DNA of 64,000 nucleotides from Nostoc sp. 'Peltigera membranacea cyanobiont' N6 (GCF_002949735.1 NZ_CP026681.1:1426001-1490000), one strand, 5' to 3'. Positions 34,526-44,098 are shown, counted from the first letter of the stretch. Notes: generated from the sequence alone by a model not told the origin. Translations and numbers: made by a program.

Positions 34526-36457
34526 ATGAATGTATCCAATCAAAAGAAGATAGCCCTTGCGGCATTATTTGTCGGTGTCGGTGCCATCTCTTTTGGCTCT
34601 ATTTTCGTGAAATTGAGCGAAACTCAACTTAGCCCCAATGCCACTGTATTTAATCGCTTATGGCTAGCTAGTGTGTTCTTCTTGCTCTGGAATGGATACA
34701 AGGCAATACGTCAGCGACTTTCCTCAGACAAACCTGTAGAAGAACAATGCTACACCAGCCAGGATTTATGGCTATTGGGAAGTGCTGGGATCTTTTGGGC
34801 TGGCACTTTAGTCTTTTTGGCTTGGTCGCTAACTGAAACTAGCGTTGCGATTTCTAGCGTGTTGCATAATCTCGCCCCTATATTTACTAGCTTAGGGGTG
34901 TGGCTATTATATCGTAAAGCTTTTGAGAGCCAATTCCTGATTGGCATGGTCATCGCCCTTGGGGGAGCGATCGCTATAGAATTTGAGGAATTGCAAATCG
35001 CTACAGATGAAGTTCAAGGGGGTTTTGCTGCGATCGTTTCTGCGATTTTCTTGAGTGGATACCTGCTCTTGGTAGAAAAATTACGAACTAAATTTACTCC
35101 AACCACAATCCAGTTATGGATCTGTACGATTAGCGCCCTAGTCATCTTCCCCATACTTTTATTCACTCAAGATCCGCTTTTCCCGTCTACAGTCAGTGGG
35201 TGGCTTTGGGTCATTTCTCTAGCGCTGATCTGCCAAGTTTTAGGTCATGGGCTTTTGACCTACAGCCTTGCCAAGTTTTCTTCTGTGGTTGTCTCCTTGG
35301 TGCATCTGTTAGAGCCTGTATTTAGCGGCATTTTCGCTCCGATCGTATTTTCAGAAAAATTAACTTTCTCAAATTGGGCAGGTTTCGCTGTAGTTTTAAT
35401 GGGTTTATACTTAGCCGTATCTAGCCAACCTGCCGTTAATTTCCCATTCCAAGAATCAGTCACAACTATAGTTAACACTTTCGTTAAAAGTATGACGAGC
35501 AAACTGTCATTACTAAAGCAACAGTTCTCCGAAACACCAGCTTTCTTAGGAACTGCATCGTTATTGTTTGCCCTAATTCCCATATCTTTAGCACCATCTC
35601 TGACCAAATTATGTCAACAAGAAATTGGTGCAAATGCTGTAGTATTTCATCGCAGTTGGATTGCCACAATCGTCTTTGCACTATGGAATGGACTTGAGGC
35701 TTTTGGCAGCCAACAGTCTGATAATGAACCTATAGAGAAGAAGCCTTTTACGAGTCAAGAAGTGTGGTTATTGTTGGCAATGGGAACCTCTGCTGGAACC
35801 TACCTTCTTTTATGGGCTTGGTCGCTGAGTCAAACTAGTGTTGCCAATGTTGCTTTACTATCTAATTTGAACTCTTTGTTTGTGGCTTTGGCTGGGTATC
35901 TGTTATTCGGTCGGCGCTTCGATAACAGATTCGTGATTGGACTGGTCATAGCCTTGGGGGGAGCGATCGCATTTGAACTCAATAAGGTACAATTTGCAAC
36001 CGCTCAAATACTGGGTGATGCATTGGCATTGCTAACTGCGGTTTTCATGGCCACGTGTATGCTGCTGATAGAAAGACTCCGAACCCGATTTAGCACCGCA
36101 ACTATCATGCTCTGGCGCTGTGGAGTAACAACAATGTTTCTCTTACCCCTCGTAGCATTTCTCGAAGATAGGCTGTTACCCTATTCTTGGATGGGTTGGT
36201 TTTTCATCATTTTCCAAGCGCTCTTCTGCCAAGTGTTGGGTCAGGGACTTTTAGCTTATAGCCTCAGCAGAATCTCTTCAAGCGTCGTCGCCGTCACACT
36301 TCTCCTCGAACCAGTTTTAGCCTCGATTTTTGCTTGGTTCATTTTTTCAGAACAGGTAGGTTTGTTTGACTGGGCGACTTTCGCTGTAGTTTTAGTGGGT
36401 ATTTATCTAGCCCAATCTAGCCAATCCACTGTTCAAGTTACAAACGAAGGCTCGTAG
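34526..36457 (+). CDS. Fused double EamA/DMT-family transporter
   Basis: A 643-residue membrane protein (649 if translation begins at the upstream TTG at 34508) made of two EamA-type halves. The usual DMT exporter is about 300 residues with 10 helices; here residues about 1-320 and 325-643 are each one such unit. Pairs of matching segments show this: GVGAISFGSIFVKLSETQL against ALIPISLAPSLTKLCQQEI; LIGMVIALGGAIAIEFEELQ against VIGLVIALGGAIAFELNKVQ; QVLGHGLLTYSLAKFSSVVV against QVLGQGLLAYSLSRISSSVV. The substrate is unknown; the halves have diverged, so one may transport and the other support. The ATG at 34526 is the more likely start. It lies downstream of the GT-C gene. Confidence 0.88.
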   Translation: MNVSNQKKIALAALFVGVGAISFGSIFVKLSETQLSPNATVFNRLWLASVFFLLWNGYKAIRQRLSSDKPVEEQCYTSQDLWLLGSAGIFWAGTLVFLAWSLTETSVAISSVLHNLAPIFTSLGVWLLYRKAFESQFLIGMVIALGGAIAIEFEELQIATDEVQGGFAAIVSAIFLSGYLLLVEKLRTKFTPTTIQLWICTISALVIFPILLFTQDPLFPSTVSGWLWVISLALICQVLGHGLLTYSLAKFSSVVVSLVHLLEPVFSGIFAPIVFSEKLTFSNWAGFAVVLMGLYLAVSSQPAVNFPFQESVTTIVNTFVKSMTSKLSLLKQQFSETPAFLGTASLLFALIPISLAPSLTKLCQQEIGANAVVFHRSWIATIVFALWNGLEAFGSQQSDNEPIEKKPFTSQEVWLLLAMGTSAGTYLLLWAWSLSQTSVANVALLSNLNSLFVALAGYLLFGRRFDNRFVIGLVIALGGAIAFELNKVQFATAQILGDALALLTAVFMATCMLLIERLRTRFSTATIMLWRCGVTTMFLLPLVAFLEDRLLPYSWMGWFFIIFQALFCQVLGQGLLAYSLSRISSSVVAVTLLLEPVLASIFAWFIFSEQVGLFDWATFAVVLVGIYLAQSSQSTVQVTNEGS

Positions 36458-36713
36458 TATTGGGCGAATATAATTAGCTACTATGCAAACAAAATCTGCC
36501 TACGCAGAAAGCACGAAAAATCAAGTTTTTAAACCAACCAATGGAGGTAGATAAAGTCTCATATCGCCGCGACAATAGTCCAGTCAAGTAAAAAATTAGA
36601 CTTTACAAAAATCCTCTTAGATGTACTTGCTTCTATTACTCTTGATTTAGTGGACACTGCCAAGACTGATACAATTTATAACGAAAACTTCTGATAAGAC
36701 ATTATTAAAATCA

Positions 36714-37886
36714 GTGAAACACCAGTTCAATAGGCTGTTAAACTCTTTCCCATCCCTGGCTTCGGGATACTTGGTTATTGGCATTATATTAGCAGTGCTG
36801 ATTCGATTAGTTTGTGTTCCAAATAAATCGGTAGATTATAAGTTTTTTTTAGCACCCTGGTATGATTTCATAGCATCTCATGGTGGCTTTAGCGCTCTCA
36901 AATATAGTTTTGCCGATTACACACCCTCCTACCTATACTGGATTTTAATTTCTGCCACCCTGCTATCTGCGTTGCCGAAAATCTTCACAATCAAGCTTTT
37001 TGCGATGACTGTTGATTTTCTTTGTGCCTTTTTAACTTACAAAATTGTCAGACTAAAATACCCAGAGGGCAGGAAACCTATATTTGCCTTTTTGGTAGTT
37101 ATATTGAGTCCGACTGTTATATATAATAGTGCCCTCTGGGGTCAATGTGATGTTATCTATACAACGGGTTTGATTGCCTGTATTTACTTCTTATCTATTC
37201 AAAAAGAAATTCCAGCCTTACTTAGTTTTGGTGTAGCACTTTCTTTTAAATTGCAAGCTATGTTTTTAGCACCTTTGTTATTGATTCTCTTGCTCAAAAA
37301 AAGAATACACTGGTATTATTTACCATTAATTCCAGCAGTATATGTAGTTACAGTTTTACCATCTTGGTTGATGGGAAGACCGATATTAGAATTGCTTTTG
37401 GTATACTTTAACCAAGCTAATAAGTACAAGGAATTGGCTAAAGGCGCACCTAATCTTTATCAATGGATTCCTAACAATTTTTATAATATTGTTGTCCCTA
37501 TAGCTTTAACATTAACTATATGTGCAATATTTTTATTGGTATATATTGTTTATAAAAGTAGATTAAAAATCACTCAAGACAGACTGATACACTTAGCGAC
37601 TATATCAGTTTTGTTTATGCCATATATCCTGCCTAAAATGCACGAAAGATATTTTTATCCTGCTGATATTCTTTCGATTATCTTTGCCTTTTACTTTCCC
37701 CGATATTTTTGGGTAGCTATAGTTGTGCAAATGGCATCATTTTTTGGCTATTTAGGAACTCCCATATTTATCCAGTTATTTTCAATCCCTTTAGGTTTTG
37801 CACTCTGGTTTGTTGTGCGAAAGTGTGATGTAATTTATCCGAAATTACAAGCTGAATTTTCCTCGAATATCGATAGAAAATTGTAG
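36714..37886 (+). CDS. GT-C-type glycosyltransferase membrane protein (GT87/ALG-like)
   Basis: A 390-residue protein with 9 or 10 hydrophobic segments. VPNKSVDYKFFLAPWYDFI near residue 35 has the first-loop acidic pattern of GT-C enzymes, and GGFSALKYSFADYTPSYLYW plus ALWGQCDVIYTTGLIACI look like the polyprenyl-phosphate sugar mannosyl- or glucosyltransferases of the GT87/ALG kind. PYILPKMHERYFYPADI near 300 is a family hallmark in bacteria. It uses a GTG start. It is likely to be co-transcribed with the DUF2079 gene 41 bp downstream. Confidence 0.8.
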   Translation: MKHQFNRLLNSFPSLASGYLVIGIILAVLIRLVCVPNKSVDYKFFLAPWYDFIASHGGFSALKYSFADYTPSYLYWILISATLLSALPKIFTIKLFAMTVDFLCAFLTYKIVRLKYPEGRKPIFAFLVVILSPTVIYNSALWGQCDVIYTTGLIACIYFLSIQKEIPALLSFGVALSFKLQAMFLAPLLLILLLKKRIHWYYLPLIPAVYVVTVLPSWLMGRPILELLLVYFNQANKYKELAKGAPNLYQWIPNNFYNIVVPIALTLTICAIFLLVYIVYKSRLKITQDRLIHLATISVLFMPYILPKMHERYFYPADILSIIFAFYFPRYFWVAIVVQMASFFGYLGTPIFIQLFSIPLGFALWFVVRKCDVIYPKLQAEFSSNIDRKL

Positions 37887-37927
37887 TAAAGGCAACCAGG
37901 ATTTAAGTAATAGGACGACTGCCAAAA

Positions 37928-39310
37928 ATGAATAATATCAGAGCAATTATCGGCATTAGTACCTTAATTTTATTTATCTCCAGTAGCTTACGACATGAGT
38001 TATTTAATTCATCTGGAGATTTAGCATTTTTTGACCAAGGAATTTACTTAATTAGTCAGGGAAAACCGCCAATTTCTTCTGTACTTGGTTTTCATGTTTT
38101 AGCCGATCATGCTGCTTGGATTTTATATCCTTTGGCTTTACTATACAAAATTTATCCTAGTGTTTATTGGCTATTTGCAGTCCAGTCTGTTGCTTTAGCT
38201 TTCGGTGTTTTACCTACATATTTTCTGGCACTACAAGCAGGTTTAAAAGAAAATTTAGCAGTTGCAATGGTAGCTGTATATCTAATGTATCCAGTGATTT
38301 ACAATAGCAATTTATGCGATTTTCATCCAGATACCATCGCTGTTCCTGCACTTTTGATGGCAGTTTTCGCTGCTAGATCGAGAAAAATAGTTTGGTTTTG
38401 CGTCAGTATTCTTTTGATATTGGGTTGTAAAGCTGTATTGTCCCTGACTGTAGTGGCTATGGGGATTTGGTTACTCTTGTTTGAAAAGCGACGCTTATAT
38501 GGTGCGATCGCCATTATTGGTGGGACAATGTGGTTTTTGATTGCTAACTGGATTATCATCCCTTTCTTTGGTAGCGAAGCAGCGCTACTTACCCGTCATC
38601 TTTATCGATATAGCTATTTAGGAAACTCATTTTCCGAAATGGTACAAATATTAATTTACCAGCCGCAAATTATTTTTAAAAACATTTTTTCAGCTATAAA
38701 TTTAGAATATTTATGTTTCTTATTATTACCTATTGTTTGGGCTTTAAAACCACAATATCTTATCCCTTTGATTAGTCTAATTCCTTGTGTAGCACTAAAT
38801 TTGCTTGCAGATCATCCCTCACAAAAAAATCTAGTTTTGCATTATTCTTTACCAGCAATTCCATTTATTATTTTAGTTGGAATTGCCAGCCTAGCAGCAG
38901 GTAAAGGATGGCTAAAACAAAGACGAGTAATTTTTTTGTGGTCTTTAGTTTGGTTTTTTGCTTTAGGTAAAGTTGGGTTCTTTAGCTCAAAATATCTTCA
39001 TCATCTGGACAATTGGTCAGCCACAAAAGAGGCGATCGCTTTAGTTAAAACTAAAGATAGCGTTCTGACTACAGATATAATTACTCCACATTTAACCCAT
39101 AGAGATTTGATTAGTTTTAAATATAATCCTTCTCAAGATATTACTGAATTGAATAAGTTTCATTATGTCTTGCTCAATGTCCGTCATCCCGGTTGGGCTG
39201 CAAGTTCAGAATCTCTTTCAAACTTGGCAAATATTTTGAAAAATCAGTCAAAATACAAATTACAATATCAACAATATGATGTATATCTTTTTGAAAAAAA
39301 GATTAGCTAA
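37928..39310 (+). CDS. DUF2079 membrane protein, GT-C like
   Basis: A 460-residue membrane protein with about 10 hydrophobic segments. The N-terminal loop SSGDLAFFDQGIYLISQGKP (about 27-46) and GFHVLADHAAWILYPLALLY (about 55-75) match DUF2079, a family that resembles GT-C glycosyltransferases in layout. The C-terminal about 80 residues are a soluble extension (LTTDIITPHLTHRDLISFKY and onward). It probably uses a lipid-linked sugar at the periplasmic face, by analogy only. It follows the GT87-like gene by 41 bp. Confidence 0.82.
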   Translation: MNNIRAIIGISTLILFISSSLRHELFNSSGDLAFFDQGIYLISQGKPPISSVLGFHVLADHAAWILYPLALLYKIYPSVYWLFAVQSVALAFGVLPTYFLALQAGLKENLAVAMVAVYLMYPVIYNSNLCDFHPDTIAVPALLMAVFAARSRKIVWFCVSILLILGCKAVLSLTVVAMGIWLLLFEKRRLYGAIAIIGGTMWFLIANWIIIPFFGSEAALLTRHLYRYSYLGNSFSEMVQILIYQPQIIFKNIFSAINLEYLCFLLLPIVWALKPQYLIPLISLIPCVALNLLADHPSQKNLVLHYSLPAIPFIILVGIASLAAGKGWLKQRRVIFLWSLVWFFALGKVGFFSSKYLHHLDNWSATKEAIALVKTKDSVLTTDIITPHLTHRDLISFKYNPSQDITELNKFHYVLLNVRHPGWAASSESLSNLANILKNQSKYKLQYQQYDVYLFEKKIS

Positions 39311-39373
39311 TATCATATTTATAAAACCAAATAATCTTGACATTCTTTTGCAAAAAAGTCTATCAGGGATAAC

Positions 39374-39503
39374 TTAGGTGATTTCTGACAAAGAATATAC
39401 CCAGGTTGATGAATTTCGGGTTCGCTCAACTCTCTATCCCTTAGTTGGTTGAGCGAAGTCGAAACCAACAGCGATGGTAGATTTATTGACGGAAATCACC
39501 TTA
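39374..39503. mobile_element. MITE-like element with inner hairpin
   Basis: About 130 bp bounded by inverted ends AGGTGATTTCTGACAA and the complement of AGGTGATTTCCGTCAA. The centre has a 10-bp perfect hairpin TTCGCTCAAC/GTTGAGCGAA. It lies between convergent genes and encodes nothing. Confidence 0.65.
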
Positions 39504-39505
39504 AT

Positions 39506-41053
39506 TTATTGTGAAATCAGAGTAAAATTATCAGCAATGCCTAAAATATGATATTCAGATAAATTTGTCTGTTGTAAAGTCGGATTATCTAATAATAAAT
39601 AAGATTTTTTATCAAATTGTTCTTTTAAGACAGCAACAGAAGCAGAAATTACTTTGCAATCGCTATAGAAATCTAAACTAGGACGATTATAAGCAAATGA
39701 GCTATAGATTGTTGTTCCTGGTAATACGTGTTGGCGAATTAATGCTGCAACTGGTTTGACTGGAAAAGCTTCTTTTAATTCCCAAATCCAAGATTGCGAA
39801 CTTACCAGTAGGATTAAAACTAAATACATACCTGTAAATAAAACTGGAATGAATTTGCGATCGCGCTGTTTAACTAGCCATGCTGCAATTCCTATACTTA
39901 TTGCCAAAACAATACTCATAACTATTAAAATCGGCTGTTTCTTCATAAAGAAGTAAACACAGCCTCCTAAACCTGCGATAGAAATAATCGCCAAAAATAT
40001 TGTCCAACTTCGCATTTTAAAATGACGATTCTGCCAAACCTCGTTCAAATTAGCACCAATTGCCAAGGCTAAAAATGGATATACAGGCATGACATACCAC
40101 GGAAGTTTAGTTCTCATAAAAGAAATAGTTCCTAAGTAAACAACTATGCCTAACAGAACTAGAGAACCCCAAGTATTATGACGTTTTTTCCATGCTAGAT
40201 AAAGCCCTCCAGGTAAAAATAGCAGCCAGGGAAAACCATATTTGAGTAATTCTAATAAATAGTACCAAGGAGGCCCGCTATTACCTTCAACAGTTTGTGT
40301 AAGGCGGTCAAAAGCTTGTGCTTGAAAATGCACTTCTAAGAAAGTATTCCCGTAATGTTGCCATTGGGCAGTATACCAAGCGATCGCAGGGGCATTTCCT
40401 AACAAAATTCCCACCCAGAGATAGGGACTTTTCAACAAAGCTAATTGTCGATCTGCAAGCAGAAATAAAGTTGCGATCGCCCCCAACAGCAAAACTATCA
40501 TCCCCTTAGTCAGAATAATTAACCCCAGACAAAATCCCACACCTAGAGCATATTTTCGGTTCTGACGTGCTTTCAAAAGACAAAACAACAGCAGCAAGAA
40601 AAAAGAAATAGTCATCCCATCTAACATTGCTAGTCGTCCATGACGCACCACAGGCAACATTGTCAAGTAAACTAAAGCAGCAAATAAAGCTGGTAAACTT
40701 TGCTTAAAAGCTAAACGCCCTACCAAGTAAAGCAAAGGCACTCCCAAGGCAGTTAAAACTGCACCAGGTAAACGTGTAGTTAACTCTTGCACTCCTCCTA
40801 GTTGGTAGCACCAAGCAATTAACCATTGCATCAAAGGCGGTTTTAATAAAAATGGTTCTCCCTGAAGGGTGGGATAAAGCCAGTTCCCAGTCCGGTAAAT
40901 TTCTCTGGCAACTATAGCATAAGTACCTTCATCCCAATCTCGTAAAGGGGAGTTTCCTAAAAATACCAGCCACAGAACTAGAGATATTATCAGCAAGCTA
41001 AATAACCATTCTTTTTCTCGGAATAGACGCATATCTAAAATCGGGATAATCAT
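39506..41053 (-). CDS. Glycosyltransferase family 39 (ArnT-like)
   Basis: A 515-residue polytopic membrane protein with about 12 segments. The first periplasmic loop GNSPLRDWDEGTYAIVAREI has the acidic Asp-Glu pair of GT39/ArnT enzymes, followed by LYPTLQGEPFLLKPPLMQWL, a family hallmark. It likely transfers a sugar from polyprenyl phosphate to a glycolipid or polysaccharide on the outer side of the inner membrane. It is convergent with the DUF2079 gene, the MITE-like element lying between. Together with the two other GT-C genes it suggests a lipid-linked sugar modification pathway. Confidence 0.92.
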   Translation of the reverse strand: MIIPILDMRLFREKEWLFSLLIISLVLWLVFLGNSPLRDWDEGTYAIVAREIYRTGNWLYPTLQGEPFLLKPPLMQWLIAWCYQLGGVQELTTRLPGAVLTALGVPLLYLVGRLAFKQSLPALFAALVYLTMLPVVRHGRLAMLDGMTISFFLLLLFCLLKARQNRKYALGVGFCLGLIILTKGMIVLLLGAIATLFLLADRQLALLKSPYLWVGILLGNAPAIAWYTAQWQHYGNTFLEVHFQAQAFDRLTQTVEGNSGPPWYYLLELLKYGFPWLLFLPGGLYLAWKKRHNTWGSLVLLGIVVYLGTISFMRTKLPWYVMPVYPFLALAIGANLNEVWQNRHFKMRSWTIFLAIISIAGLGGCVYFFMKKQPILIVMSIVLAISIGIAAWLVKQRDRKFIPVLFTGMYLVLILLVSSQSWIWELKEAFPVKPVAALIRQHVLPGTTIYSSFAYNRPSLDFYSDCKVISASVAVLKEQFDKKSYLLLDNPTLQQTNLSEYHILGIADNFTLISQ

Positions 41054-41216
41054 TTCAACGGCTGTAAGGCGGTATTGTACCCCAGATTTCGTAACGAGAG
41101 TTTGGTTAGTTTTTTAAAAGAGCGTATAACTGTGTAGCAGGTTGACAAAGCGCTACAAGGGTATCATCCTAGAATGTTTAGAAGGTAAACCAGATGAGTA
41201 ACCACATTAAGAGCCT

Positions 41217-42458
41217 ATGGTAACAGCACAACCTATCACTATTGATTTGTTTGCTGGGGCTGGCGGCTTTGGTCTAGGTTTCGAGATGGCAGGTTTCTCT
41301 GTTCCTTTATCCGTTGAGATTGATACCTGGGCTTGTGATACACTACGTTATAACCGCCCTAATATGACAGTTCTTCAACAGGATATCCGTGATTTAAACA
41401 CTGCAAGTAGCATTAACGATATCTGTCACTTCAAACCGGATATTGTTATTGGTGGGCCTCCATGTCAAGGCTTTAGTATTGCCGGCCCAGCACAAAAAGA
41501 TCCTAAAGACCCTAGAAATAGTTTATTCATTAACTTTGCTCACTGGATATGTTTTCTCGAACCTCAAGCTTTTGTAATGGAGAATGTTAAAGGTTTACTT
41601 TCGCGCAAAAATATTGAAGGTAGAAAGGTAACAGATATCATTAAAGAAACTTTTGAGAATCTAGGGTATTTTGTAGAAGTATGGTCATTAAATGCTGCCG
41701 AATATGGTGTGCCCCAAATTAGGGAGCGAATTTTTATTGTGGGAAATAAAACAGGAAAAAAATTAGGTATTCCTCCAAAAACACATTCCTTAGATTTATT
41801 ACATATCAATAGCTCTCAATTATCAATATTTGCCTGTATGGGTTTACTTCCTGCCATAAGCTTGTGGGATGCTATATCAGATTTACCACCACTGAATGCA
41901 CGTGAGGGTGAAGAGGAACAACCTTACATTTCAGAACCTCTCAATAATTATCAAAGCTGGATCAGAAATGGCAGTACAACACTTTACAATCATGTTGCAA
42001 TGGATCATTCCCAGAGGCTTGTAGAACGCTTCAAACATATTAAATGGGGTGAATCAAGTTCAGATGCACCAAAAGAACATGGGGCGAGACGACGTAGTGG
42101 AAATGGTGAGTTATCTGAGATAAGTTATGACCAGAATAACCGACGTTTAAATCCATATAAACCATCACATACAATAGCCGCTTCGTTTTACGCCAATTTT
42201 CTTCATCCTTTCCAGCATCGCAATTTGACAGCCCGTGAAGGGGCGCGTGTTCAATCTTTTCCTGACACTTATCGGTTTCTAGGAAAGAAGACTGTTGTAT
42301 CTCACAAGTTATTACATCGGGAAGAGAGATTTGATGAGAAGTTTCTTTGCCAGTACAATCAGGTAGGTAATGCTGTACCACCTATTCTTGCTAAAGCGAT
42401 CGCACTTCATCTTCAAAATAAATTACAGCTATGCCCAAAAGCGATAGGAACCCTTTAG
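41217..42458 (+). CDS. DNA (cytosine-5) methyltransferase of a type II R-M system
   Basis: A 413-residue C5 methyltransferase with all key motifs: motif I DLFAGAGGFGLGF (10-22), motif IV GGPPCQGFS with catalytic C83, motif VI ENVKG (about 121), a variable target-recognition region (about 200-330), and the C-terminal QVGNAVPP near 380. It transfers a methyl group to C5 of cytosine in a specific sequence and would protect the host from the adjacent endonuclease. The endonuclease gene overlaps its last 28 bp. It appears intact. Confidence 0.95.
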   Translation: MVTAQPITIDLFAGAGGFGLGFEMAGFSVPLSVEIDTWACDTLRYNRPNMTVLQQDIRDLNTASSINDICHFKPDIVIGGPPCQGFSIAGPAQKDPKDPRNSLFINFAHWICFLEPQAFVMENVKGLLSRKNIEGRKVTDIIKETFENLGYFVEVWSLNAAEYGVPQIRERIFIVGNKTGKKLGIPPKTHSLDLLHINSSQLSIFACMGLLPAISLWDAISDLPPLNAREGEEEQPYISEPLNNYQSWIRNGSTTLYNHVAMDHSQRLVERFKHIKWGESSSDAPKEHGARRRSGNGELSEISYDQNNRRLNPYKPSHTIAASFYANFLHPFQHRNLTAREGARVQSFPDTYRFLGKKTVVSHKLLHREERFDEKFLCQYNQVGNAVPPILAKAIALHLQNKLQLCPKAIGTL

Positions 42459-43409
42459 TTCACGGCTCTAATCTTGAACAAAAGGAGAATCACCGCACAA
42501 AATACAGAGATGTTGAGAGTAAAAAATATCTCACTGAAATTAGAACTGAGTATGATAAGTGGCGTTCAGTTAATCTCCAATTACTTGGGCCGACATCAAC
42601 ACCTACTGCTCAAGATGACGCAATTATTGCTACTAGGGTAGAACTTCTATCAAAATATAAGGATTTTTTAGACCAGCAGCACTATGCTGAAAAGTTTGAT
42701 TCTCGATCAAACCTTCACTCTAGCGTACTGGAGGAATTTCTTTATTATCTGTTTAAAGATTTGGTCAGAGACTTTGGAGAAAATGCTCTCATCGGCAAAT
42801 CACATACATTCAAAGATATTTTCTTTGTGCCGCCAAAATACTCTGAGATGCTTAAGCGACCGTATGCACGTATTGAAAAGAAAGATCATGACTTTGTAAT
42901 TGGAGCGACTATTCAAGTATCATTTGAAGCAGCAACCCCACCGGAGAAAGATGAAAATCCTGGTGAAATACTCTCACTTCTTAAAGAGGAACCGGAAAAC
43001 TACTCTGAAGTTACAGTTACAGGAAACACCGAAACGCACATTTTCGATATTCCAGTTGTTGCAATTGAATGTAAGACATATCTTCGATAAAACTATGCTC
43101 GAAGGTTCATCACGAGCAGCAGAGGATTTAAAGGCAAGAAATCCAAACAGTTTATATGTTGTACTTATGGAATGGATCAAGTTGACCAGTGATGTCAATC
43201 TTCGGAAGTACAAGGTTGACCAAATTTACGTACTACGTCAGCAAAAAAACACTGACCGAGAATTTAGGTATGAAGAAAAATATATTAAAAATTCAATTAA
43301 TCCAGTTGTAGTTCAACATCTATTCTATAAAGTGCGGAAGCATCTAAAAATGGACTGGACTGGCGGAATTAAACACGGCATAGAGCGTGGATGGCTAATT
43401 GACGAGTAG
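42431..43409 (+). pseudogene. Bpu10I-like restriction endonuclease gene, broken by one extra base
   Basis: The first frame gives 219 residues ending at a TAA at 43088-43090. The next frame continues from GATAAAACTATG (43086 onward) to 43409. Joining them by dropping C43085 gives one protein of about 325 residues with IECKTYLDKTMLEGSSRAA running smoothly through the join. The pattern (AEKFDSRSNLHSSVLEEFLYY, KKDHDFVIG, IECK with E213 and K215) fits the Bpu10I endonuclease family (PD-(D/E)xK fold). So I read this as a former endonuclease with a +1 frameshift; sequencing error or programmed frameshifting cannot be excluded. It starts inside the methyltransferase gene with a 28-bp overlap, and no other nuclease gene lies nearby. 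Confidence 0.7.
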
Positions 43410-43463
43410 CGATTGACCTATTCACCATGCTGTTGATAGAAAATTAAGATATCCAGAAAGCAA

Positions 43464-43829
43464 CTACAATTCATCAATTGTTACTAAACCGCCCTCAATA
43501 AACTGTATCACAAGTTCATGCTCATCAAGTACAGCAGTTCCTAATAGAGGTAGCCGTCCTGTAGCAAGTACATTCACTTCCCGTTCTTCTCCATTCCAAA
43601 TAATGTTAGCTTGATGTACTGGCAAGATTACATTACTATTGTCAGCTAAATTTGCATACATATCATACACAAAAGGAAAACCCAATAGACTAACTGCTAC
43701 TGGAGGGAGAGAAAGAAACTCTGTAAAACCTGTATCGATAACAAATTCAATGGTAAAATCTGGTTGATTGGGCAGTCGAAATATGATATTAACGGTTGCG
43801 CGTCCGTTCTTGACAATACCAGAAATCAC
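43464..43829 (-). CDS. Clan AA (retropepsin-like) aspartic protease
   Basis: A 121-residue protein with a single catalytic motif, FVIDTGFTEFLSLP (D32-T33-G34), and a later LLGTAVLDEHELVIQF, matching the half-domain of retropepsin-type proteases that act as homodimers. Its substrate is unknown. It begins with GTG and overlaps the stop of the preceding gene by four bases (GTGA), so translation is probably coupled. Such proteins are common in cyanobacteria. It lies next to the broken restriction system but on the other strand, so there is no direct link. Confidence 0.85.
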   Translation of the reverse strand: MISGIVKNGRATVNIIFRLPNQPDFTIEFVIDTGFTEFLSLPPVAVSLLGFPFVYDMYANLADNSNVILPVHQANIIWNGEEREVNVLATGRLPLLGTAVLDEHELVIQFIEGGLVTIDEL

Positions 43830-44098
43830 CGATAATCGCGCTCCATCTCACCACTGAAGGAAACAGCGACTTTATAACCAATGCGAATACCAAAAAGTCG
43901 AGCAAATGGGTGTTTATTACGTAAATATCGTGCTGATTCTAAGCCTGTTTTATCAATTGCATATTCACCTGTTTCTATATCGATAATCACCATTTTACCG
44001 ACGTTTTCTTCTCGTTCTATTTGTTGACGAATGCTGTTTTCGTATAATTCTTTCGCACGTCGTGCAACTTCTTCTCGGCTTAAAAGTATGCTTTGCAC
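43826..44098 (-). CDS. Small hypothetical protein coupled to the aspartic protease
   Basis: A 90-residue protein: an N-terminal basic-acidic helix (LLSREEVARRAKELYENSIR then QQIEREENVGK), then VIIDIETGEYAIDKTG and KHPFARLFGIRIGYKVAVSF. I do not recognise a named family. Its stop overlaps the start of the protease gene (GTGA), so the two form a translationally coupled pair. Small acidic-helix proteins paired with a second gene are often toxin-antitoxin pairs, but nothing in the sequence proves that here. Confidence 0.6.
   Translation of the reverse strand: MQSILLSREEVARRAKELYENSIRQQIEREENVGKMVIIDIETGEYAIDKTGLESARYLRNKHPFARLFGIRIGYKVAVSFSGEMERDYR

Noticed and set aside
43079..43097. Programmed +1 frameshift site in the endonuclease gene
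   Set aside because: The order CTT CGA TAA only loosely resembles known shift sites and no upstream stimulator is seen, so I prefer a mutation or sequencing error; left open in the findings.
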